7,422 nt of DNA from Gammaproteobacteria bacterium (GTDB lineage: Bacteria; Pseudomonadota; Gammaproteobacteria; Chromatiales; Chromatiaceae), in contig JAUXGQ010000066.1 of the NCBI GenBank assembly GCA_030621975.1, positions 1-7,422 on the forward strand. Reading direction: 5' to 3'. Within the stretch, counting starts at the first letter, position 1. Each line of letters opens with the position of its first letter. The notes beneath the pieces were generated by a model. The model saw nothing but the letters and a program-made list of their open reading frames with translations. It was not told the origin of the DNA and did no database searches. The translations under genes were made by a program, and so were the position numbers. This document shows, piece by piece, positions 1 through 4,649 of the stretch.

Positions 1-411
1 CTGCGCAAGCGCTTGACCCCCCTACAGTACGAGGTAACCCAGGAAGACGCCACCGAGCGGCCGTTCGACAATTCATACTGGAACGAAAAGCGGGAGGGCA
101 TCTATGTGGATATCGCCAGCGGCGAACCCCTGTTCTCTTCCAAGGACAAATTCGACTCCGGCACGGGTTGGCCAAGCTTCACCCGCCCCCTGGAAAAGGA
201 CCTGGTCGTTGCGAATACGGACTTCAAGTTGATCTACCCACGCACCGAGTTGCGCAGCCACTATGGCGATTCACACCTGGGCCATGTCTTTAATGACGGC
301 CCCAAGCCCACTGGCCAGCGCTATTGCATAAACTCCGCCTCCCTGCATTTCATCCCCAAAGACGAGTTGGAAGTAGAAGGCTATAGCCAATATCTAGCCG
401 CCTTCGAATGA
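1..411 (+). CDS. msrB: Peptide-methionine (R)-S-oxide reductase MsrB, 5' partial
   Basis: Reduces the R epimer of methionine sulfoxide in oxidised proteins or as free amino acid; probably cytosolic. The frame is open from base 1, and the first residues (LRKRLTPLQY) match the usual MsrB N-terminal stretch before the conserved TERPF motif, so the true start lies left of the window. An in-frame TTG at 13 is not a convincing start. Visible signatures are SGEPLFSS, FDSGTGWPSF, SHLGHVF and the catalytic RYCINS near the C-terminus, with Cys at visible residue 109. Both zinc CXXC pairs of E. coli-type MsrB are replaced (YVDIAS and RSHYGD), so this is the zinc-free form also seen in MsrA-MsrB fusions such as Neisseria PilB. 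The usual resolving Cys (SGCGWPSF) is Thr, leaving one cysteine in the visible part. It could be a stand-alone MsrB or the C-terminal domain of an MsrAB fusion; the window cannot tell. It is convergent with fba. Confidence 0.95.
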   Translation: MRKRLTPLQYEVTQEDATERPFDNSYWNEKREGIYVDIASGEPLFSSKDKFDSGTGWPSFTRPLEKDLVVANTDFKLIYPRTELRSHYGDSHLGHVFNDGPKPTGQRYCINSASLHFIPKDELEVEGYSQYLAAFE

Positions 412-545
412 CGAAAATCCAACACCCTGGCGCGAGGGGAGAAAGTCATTCTTATGTCTCTTCTTCTCAGTGATCTCCGCGTCTCCGTGTGAGGAGTGAA
501 AGCGATGGCTGACGGAATCGCGAAGATGTGGGTAATGGCATGACT

Positions 546-815
546 CTAGCCCGGGTTTCTCACCAGGCGGACCGTAAAAATGAAGATACCTGTTCTCATA
601 CGCGAAGTTGCAGAAGAAGCAGGCTTGTTAGCCTCTCGACAGGCTGTCCTGTTCGGTTTTTGGCCCAATCTGGCTTCACGGGTTGCGTCGAACGGCCCTG
701 TCACATTCCCGGTACGAAGTGTAAGCACTGCCGCTCCCGTCCGATGTCAGAAACCCTCTTTAATTCAAACAGCTCTGTGCCCTCTGTGTCCTCTGTGGTG
801 AAAAATCCGGGCTAG
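546..815. repeat. MITE-like unit with imperfect terminal inverted repeats
   Basis: Bases 546-566 (beginning CTAGCCCGGGTTTCTCACC) and 795-815 (ending TCCGGGCTAG) are inverted copies matching at 18 of 21 positions. They enclose about 230 bp with no recognisable coding content. The right arm directly continues a CTCTGTG tandem patch. I see no convincing target-site duplication at the outer edges, so mobility is an inference from the shape alone. It could also be two copies of a small dispersed palindromic repeat lying close together. Confidence 0.45.
771..800 (+). repeat. Short degenerate tandem repeat, CTCTGTG type
   Basis: Three successive imperfect copies of a CTCTGTG(C/T)CC unit run into GGTGAAAAATCC. 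A diverged relative (CTCCGCGTCTCCGTGTGAG) lies at about 474-492 in the same orientation. From memory, similar 'CCTCTGTGTCCTCTGTGG' strings recur in spacers of many environmental bacterial genomes; their role is unknown. No protein or RNA product is implied. Confidence 0.5.
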
Positions 816-819
816 AACG

Positions 820-875
820 AAAAAGGGGCAATCAGCCCGGACTTCTCACTGGTGAGATGCCCGGGCCAGGGCCCC
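820..875 (-). terminator. Rho-independent terminator of the tkt-gap-pgk-fba operon
   Basis: Read on the minus strand, 26 bases past the fba stop, a two-part stem forms: GGGGC/GCCCC (871-875 with 825-829) and, after a small internal loop, CCGGGC/GCCCGG (861-866 with 835-840), capped by a further imperfect stem around CTCACCAGTGAG. It is followed at once by TTTTT (824-820). This is a textbook intrinsic terminator for the minus strand. For plus-strand msrB transcripts the same stem is followed by TATTCC, so it would be weaker in that direction. The arms (GCCCGGACTTCTCAC) belong to the palindromic repeat family seen elsewhere in the window. Confidence 0.8.
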
Positions 876-900
876 TATTCCGCAGCTCGAACGTGGTTGC

Positions 901-1965
901 TCAGCTGACCTTGGGATCCAGCTCCCCGCTGACATAACGATCCACCATCGTTTCCAGCGAGAGAGGCCGAATCTTGGCAGCATATCCGGCGCAACCGAAG
1001 GCCTCATAGCGGGCCTTGCAGATATCCTTCATGGCCGCGGTGGCGACCTTCAGAAACTTGCGCGGATCGAAATTGGACCGATTCTCAGCCATGTGCCGGC
1101 GAATGGCGCCGGTGGAGGCCATGCGCAGATCGGTATCGATGTTTACCTTGCGCACACCGTTCTTGATGCCCTCCTGGATCTCCTCCACGGGTACCCCGTA
1201 GGTCTCGCCCATGTCGCCGCCGAACTCATTGATGATCGCAAGCCACTCCTGAGGCACCGAGGATGACCCGTGCATCACCAGGTGGGTATTGGGAAGACGG
1301 GCGTGGATCTCTTTGATGCGGCCGATGGCCAGGATGTCTCCGGTCGGCGGACGCGTGAACTTGTAGGCGCCATGGGAGGTGCCGATGGCGATGGCCAGGG
1401 CATCCACACCGGTCTTCTGCACGAAGTCCGCGGCCTGTTCGGGATCGGTCAGCAGTTGATCCATGGACAGCACACCTTCCGCGCCGTGGCCGTCTTCCTC
1501 GCCCATCTCCCCCGTTTCCAGGGAACCCAGGCACCCCAGCTCTCCCTCTACGGAGACGCCGCCGGAATGGGCGATGTCGACTACCGTTTTGGTGACGTCC
1601 ACATTGTATTCGTAGCTGGATGGCGTCTTCATATCTGCCATCAAGGAACCGTCCATCATCACGGAGCTGAATCCGGACTGGATGGAACGTAGACAAACCG
1701 CGGGTTCGGAACCGTGGTCCTGATGCATTACGATCGGAATGTGCGGATACTGCTCGATCGCTGCAATGATGAGGTGCCGCAGGAAGGGCTCGCCGGCGTA
1801 GGAGCGGGCACCCGCGGAGCCCTGCATGATGACGGGACTGTCGGTCTCGTCAGCCGCCCGCATGATGGCGTGCACCTGCTCCATGTTGTTCACGTTGAAC
1901 GCAGGCATGCCGAAATCGTGCTCGGCGGCGTAGTCCAGCAATTGACGCATGGATATCAGAGCCAT
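901..1965 (-). CDS. fba: Fructose-bisphosphate aldolase class II, Calvin-cycle subtype
   Basis: Zn-dependent cytosolic aldolase joining dihydroxyacetone phosphate and glyceraldehyde-3-phosphate to fructose-1,6-bisphosphate. In autotrophs this subtype (CbbA) also makes sedoheptulose-1,7-bisphosphate. The protein has 354 residues, normal for the subtype. Visible motifs are PAFNVNNMEQ (21-30), QGSAGARSY (48-56), the catalytic and metal site HQDHG (81-85, with Asp83 and His84), VSVEGELG (137-144), GTSHGAYKF with zinc ligand His198, VMHGSSSVPQEW with zinc ligand His232, and NIDTDLR (275-281), which binds the phosphate and Schiff-base-free enolate region. The start at 1965 is chosen because AGGAGA lies 5 bases upstream and MALISMRQLL matches family N-termini. 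The frame stays open to 2046 but that extension is non-conserved. It is the last gene of the operon, 194 bp after pgk, with the pyk relic between, and is followed by a strong terminator. Confidence 0.96.
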   Translation of the reverse strand: MALISMRQLLDYAAEHDFGMPAFNVNNMEQVHAIMRAADETDSPVIMQGSAGARSYAGEPFLRHLIIAAIEQYPHIPIVMHQDHGSEPAVCLRSIQSGFSSVMMDGSLMADMKTPSSYEYNVDVTKTVVDIAHSGGVSVEGELGCLGSLETGEMGEEDGHGAEGVLSMDQLLTDPEQAADFVQKTGVDALAIAIGTSHGAYKFTRPPTGDILAIGRIKEIHARLPNTHLVMHGSSSVPQEWLAIINEFGGDMGETYGVPVEEIQEGIKNGVRKVNIDTDLRMASTGAIRRHMAENRSNFDPRKFLKVATAAMKDICKARYEAFGCAGYAAKIRPLSLETMVDRYVSGELDPKVS

Positions 1966-1970
1966 TTGGA

Positions 1971-1976
1971 TCTCCT
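1971..1976 (-). promoter_or_regulatory. Ribosome-binding site of fba
   Basis: AGGAGA, 5 bases before the ATG at 1965. It fixes the start at MALISMRQ rather than the upstream in-frame start at 2046, which would add 27 non-conserved residues. Confidence 0.85.
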
Positions 1977-2055
1977 TGAATTTTCGTTCGTGGTAAGTGT
2001 TGAGTGAAAAGCAGTTGGAAACAGTGACCAGCCACTTGCCGATCACTTGGTCCGC

Positions 2056-2158
2056 TCAGTCCTCCCGGGGCAAAACGTGTTCGCCCACCCGCATAATCTT
2101 CAAGATATTGGTCTGTCCCTCGACACCTGATCTGTCACCTTGATGATGATAATAGCCT
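2056..2158 (-). pseudogene. pyk: Pyruvate kinase C-terminal relic
   Basis: The spacer directly after the pgk stop reads, on the minus strand, GDRSGVEGQTN followed by ILKIMRVGEHVLPRED and a TGA stop (2058-2056). This matches the C-terminal end of bacterial pyruvate kinases (G-D-x-x-G-V-x-G-x-T-N-x-x-K-I-x-x-V-G). Just upstream, AIIIIK, expected to precede GD in the family (hydrophobic strand, then KGD), is in a different frame, so a one-base deletion in AAG-GTGAC is likely. About 32 codons survive of an enzyme that normally has 470-480. There is no start codon or ribosome-binding site of its own. In related tkt-gap-pgk-pyk-fba operons, pyk sits exactly here. The relic begins within 2-6 bases of the pgk stop, so one deletion probably removed the pgk-pyk spacer and most of pyk. 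The pgk C-terminus is intact. Identification is by memory of the family, without alignment. Confidence 0.8.
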
Positions 2159-2159
2159 G

Positions 2160-3341
2160 TTAATCTTTGGCGCGCTCTTCGAGCATGGCCACAGCCGGCA
2201 GTTTCTTGCCTTCCAGGAACTCCAGAAAGGCCCCGCCGCCGGTGGAGATGTAAGAGACACGGTCCGCAATACCGTATTTATCCACCGCCGCCAGGGTGTC
2301 TCCCCCGCCGGCGATGGAGAAGGCCTGGGAATCGGCGATGGCATTACCGAGTAACTTGGTCCCCTCACCGAACTGGTCGAACTCGAACACACCTACCGGC
2401 CCGTTCCACAACACGGTGCCCGCCGCCTTCATCATGTCGGCGAACCTTGCCGCGGTTTCCGGCCCAATGTCGAGGATCATGTCGTCATCCGCCACCTCAT
2501 CGACCTTTTTTACCTGCGCCTCAGCGGCTTCCGAAAACTCCTTGCCGACCACCACATCGGTGGGCACGGGGATCTCGCGACCCTTGGCTTTCGCCGCCTC
2601 CATGAGGCGTTTCGCTTCCGGAATCAGGTCGGTCTCGCACAGGGATTTGCCCACATTGTAACCGGCTGCCGCGATGAACGTATTCGCGATGCCACCGCCG
2701 GGGATCAGCTGATCCACCACCTTGGACAGGGAATCCAGCACGGTCAGTTTGGTGGATACCTTGGAGCCACCGACGATGGCCGCCATCGGACGCTTGGGGT
2801 TGTCCAGCGCCTTGCCAAGGGCGTCCAGTTCCCCGGCCAGCAGCGGGCCCGCACAGGCCAGGGGCGCAAACTTTCCGGCCCCGTGCGTGGACGCCTGGGC
2901 ACGGTGAGCGGTGCCGAAGGCATCCATCACGTAGATGTCGCACAGCGCCGCGTATTGCTTTGAGAGGGATTCCTCGTTCTTCTTCTCGCCCTTGTTGAAC
3001 CGGACGTTTTCGAGCATCACCACCTCGCCGTCGTTTACCGCCGGCGCCTCATCCAGGTAGCCCTTGACCAACCTGACCTGGGTACCGAGGAGCTGCGACA
3101 AGTGGTCGGCGACAGGCTTCATGGAGAACTCTTCGGCATATTCACCTTCGGTGGGACGGCCGAGATGCGACATCAGCATCACCCTGCCGCCTGCCTTCAT
3201 GGCATGCTCGATGGTGGGCATACTGGCGCGGATGCGTTTATCGCTGGCGACCTTTCCGTCCTTGATGGGCACGTTGAAGTCTTCGCGAATCAGAATACGC
3301 TTTCCGGCGAGATCGAGATCGGTCATCTTGATAACAGACAT
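2160..3341 (-). CDS. pgk: Phosphoglycerate kinase
   Basis: Cytosolic enzyme transferring phosphate between 1,3-bisphosphoglycerate and ADP. In the Calvin-cycle or gluconeogenic direction it phosphorylates 3-phosphoglycerate with ATP. The protein has 393 residues, a full-length monomeric Pgk. N-domain substrate motifs are REDFNVP (19-25, normally R-V-D-x-N-V-P), SHLGRP (58-63), MLENVRF (109-115) and DAFGTAHR (140-147). The nucleotide-binding C-domain shows GGSKVSTKL (191-199), WNGPVGVFE (312-320), GGGDT (345-349) and STGGGAFLEFLEGKKLP (366-382). The C-terminus (LPAVAMLEERAKD) is complete. The start at 3341 has AGGAGA 7 bases upstream. It lies 218 bp after gap, across a spacer with two strong hairpins, so its expression may be uncoupled from gap to some degree. 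The pyruvate kinase relic follows immediately. Confidence 0.98.
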   Translation of the reverse strand: MSVIKMTDLDLAGKRILIREDFNVPIKDGKVASDKRIRASMPTIEHAMKAGGRVMLMSHLGRPTEGEYAEEFSMKPVADHLSQLLGTQVRLVKGYLDEAPAVNDGEVVMLENVRFNKGEKKNEESLSKQYAALCDIYVMDAFGTAHRAQASTHGAGKFAPLACAGPLLAGELDALGKALDNPKRPMAAIVGGSKVSTKLTVLDSLSKVVDQLIPGGGIANTFIAAAGYNVGKSLCETDLIPEAKRLMEAAKAKGREIPVPTDVVVGKEFSEAAEAQVKKVDEVADDDMILDIGPETAARFADMMKAAGTVLWNGPVGVFEFDQFGEGTKLLGNAIADSQAFSIAGGGDTLAAVDKYGIADRVSYISTGGGAFLEFLEGKKLPAVAMLEERAKD

Positions 3342-3383
3342 GCTGACGTCTCCTGCTAAATGGATTTGAACTCAGAACGACTT

Positions 3384-3439
3384 GGAAAGGCCTTAGCCCG
3401 GACCTCTTACCCTGGGGAGAGATCCGGGCTAACCTTTCC
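3384..3439. repeat. Long imperfect palindrome in the gap-pgk spacer
   Basis: GGAAAGG (3384-3390) pairs with CCTTTCC (3433-3439). After a 2-base CC bulge, TTAGCCCGGA (3393-3402) pairs perfectly with TCCGGGCTAA (3423-3432), and CTCT/AGAG extends the stem around a short loop. No U-run follows on the minus strand, so it is a poor terminator. It is more likely a dispersed palindromic repeat of the same family as 546-566 and 835-866, and in the mRNA it could act as a stability or processing structure just 43 bases ahead of pgk. Confidence 0.7.
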
Positions 3440-3510
3440 GGATGGCTCTGTTGGTGAATATCCGCCGCGTATACCACCCCTGCCTCGGCAGCTTGTCACA
3501 GCGAACAAGA

Positions 3511-3544
3511 CGTGCAGGCTGAACACCCGCGCCCAGCCTGCACG
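3511..3544 (-). terminator. Hairpin just after gap, possible attenuator or partial terminator
   Basis: CGTGCAGGCTG (3511-3521) and CAGCCTGCACG (3534-3544) form a perfect 11-bp stem with a 12-base loop, 15 bases past the gap stop. On the minus strand it is followed by TCTTGTTCG, only partly U-rich. It may terminate a share of transcripts or protect the 3' end of a tkt-gap mRNA, so that pgk-fba is made at a different level. The stem itself is certain; the role is inferred. Confidence 0.55.
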
Positions 3545-3559
3545 CTTTGAACTCGCTAC

Positions 3560-4561
3560 CTACTTGGAAACGTATTGAACCATGCGCAGCATGTTGCAGG
3601 TGTAACCGTACTCGTTGTCGTACCAGGCAACCACCTTGATAAAGGTATCATCCAGGGCGATACCGGCGCCGGAGTCGAAGATCGACGGGGTGCTGCGGCC
3701 GCGGAAGTCGCTGGCAACCACTTTTTCTTCGGTGTAGTCCAGGACACCCGCCAGGTCGCCTGATTCGGAAGCAGCCTTCATGGCAGCGCAGATATTGTCA
3801 TAGCTGGCGCCTTTGTTCAGCTCGACGGTCAGGTCGACCACGGACACATCGGAGGTGGGTACCCGGAATGCCATACCGGTCAGCTTGCCGTTCAGCTCGG
3901 GCAGGACCTTGCCCACCGCCTTGGCGGCACCGGTGGAAGACGGGATGATGTTCTCGAGGATGCCTCGACCGCCGCGCCAGTCCTTCATGGAAGGACCGTC
4001 GACGGTCTTCTGAGTAGCGGTCGCAGCATGAACGGTGGTCATCAGGCCGCGCTTGATGCCCCAGTTGTCGTTTAGCACCTTGGCAACCGGCGCCAGGCAG
4101 TTGGTGGTACAGGAAGCGGCGGAAACGATGGCTTGACCGGCATAGGTGTTGTGGTTAACGCCATAGACGAACATCGGGGTGGCGTCCTTGGAAGGCGCAC
4201 TCTGCACCACCTTCTTGGCGCCGGCGTCGATGTGCTTCTGGCAGGTCTCCTCGGTCAGGAAGAAGCCGGTGCACTCGATGACGAGCTCGGCGCCGATTTC
4301 GTCCCACTTGAGGTTGGCCGGATCCCGCTCGGCGGTCAGGCGGACGTTTTTGCCGTTGACGATCATGTAGCCGCCTTCCACACCGATGTCGCCGTCGAAG
4401 TTGCCGTGAACGGAGTCGTACTTCAGCATGTAGGCCAGATATTCGGGGTCCAGGAGATCGTTGATCCCGACCACTTCGATATCGGGAAATTCCTTAGAAA
4501 TCGCGCGGAAAGCCATGCGGCCGATGCGGCCAAAACCATTGATGCCTACTTTGATAGCCAT
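3560..4561 (-). CDS. gap: Glyceraldehyde-3-phosphate dehydrogenase, type I, GapA-like
   Basis: Tetrameric cytosolic enzyme interconverting glyceraldehyde-3-phosphate and 1,3-bisphosphoglycerate with a nicotinamide cofactor. The protein has 333 residues, typical length. The N-terminal Rossmann motif is GINGFGRIGR (6-15). Catalytic Cys151 lies in ASCTTNC, and His178 lies in TTVHAATATQKTVDG. Other conserved blocks are WRGGRG, NIIPSSTGAAKAVGKVLPEL, GMAFRVPT and the C-terminal WYDNEYGY. The second-strand residues IND (33-35), with Asp35 and Leu after it, and Pro190 in DGPS are those of NAD-preferring GapA enzymes rather than the NADP-using plastid type. The sequence resembles E. coli GapA throughout. 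The ATG at 4561 is preferred because AGGAGA is 9 bases upstream; a TTG at 4570 would be only 1 base from it. It lies 88 bp after tkt. Confidence 0.97.
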   Translation of the reverse strand: MAIKVGINGFGRIGRMAFRAISKEFPDIEVVGINDLLDPEYLAYMLKYDSVHGNFDGDIGVEGGYMIVNGKNVRLTAERDPANLKWDEIGAELVIECTGFFLTEETCQKHIDAGAKKVVQSAPSKDATPMFVYGVNHNTYAGQAIVSAASCTTNCLAPVAKVLNDNWGIKRGLMTTVHAATATQKTVDGPSMKDWRGGRGILENIIPSSTGAAKAVGKVLPELNGKLTGMAFRVPTSDVSVVDLTVELNKGASYDNICAAMKAASESGDLAGVLDYTEEKVVASDFRGRSTPSIFDSGAGIALDDTFIKVVAWYDNEYGYTCNMLRMVQYVSK

Positions 4562-4570
4562 TGTGTTCAA

Positions 4571-4576
4571 TCTCCT
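4571..4576 (-). promoter_or_regulatory. Ribosome-binding site of gap
   Basis: AGGAGA, 9 bases before the ATG at 4561 and directly against an in-frame TTG at 4570. The spacing rules out the TTG and selects the ATG (MAIKVGINGFG). Confidence 0.8.
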
Positions 4577-4614
4577 GACGTTTGGAATGGGATATGGAAA
4601 GTAATGCGAAGAAC

Positions 4615-4636
4615 GCGGGCGCCTTGCGACGCCCGC
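4615..4636. other. Intercistronic hairpin between tkt and gap
   Basis: GCGGGCG (4615-4621) pairs perfectly with CGCCCGC (4630-4636) around an 8-base loop, 13 bases past the tkt stop. On the minus strand the following sequence (GTTCTTCGCATTACTTTCC) is only moderately U-rich, so it is at best a leaky terminator. A role in mRNA processing or in protecting the tkt 3' end is equally possible. Confidence 0.5.
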
Positions 4637-4649
4637 ATCAGTTCAGTCA

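Larger units (their letters stand above)
412..819. other. Gene-free convergent spacer with repeats
   Basis: Spacer between the convergent msrB and fba genes. I find no ORF with a recognisable product or a convincing start and ribosome-binding site; the short frames here (for example 528-815 and 580-801) run through repeat sequence. It holds two CTCTGTG/CTCCGTG-type repeat patches (near 465-492 and 771-800) and a 270-bp unit bounded by inverted repeats (546-815). No msrB terminator with a clear U-tract is visible directly after its stop. No tRNA, rRNA or known small RNA was recognised. Confidence 0.6.

Noticed and set aside
580..801. Possible 73-residue small protein in the msrB-fba spacer
   Set aside because: No clear ribosome-binding site, no known motif, and its C-terminal end is encoded by the CTCTGTG repeat patch.
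528..815. A 95-codon frame with several cysteines (CHIPGTKCKHC), suggesting a zinc-binding protein
   Set aside because: The frame runs through both inverted-repeat arms and the CTCTGTG patch, has no ribosome-binding site, and the Cys spacing matches no finger I know.
546..866. CRISPR array
   Set aside because: The repeats are inverted, few and irregularly spaced, with no uniform spacers and no cas genes.
1966..2046. N-terminal extension of fba (MIGKWLVTVSNCF...)
   Set aside because: Not conserved in the family, and AGGAGA is placed for the ATG at 1965.
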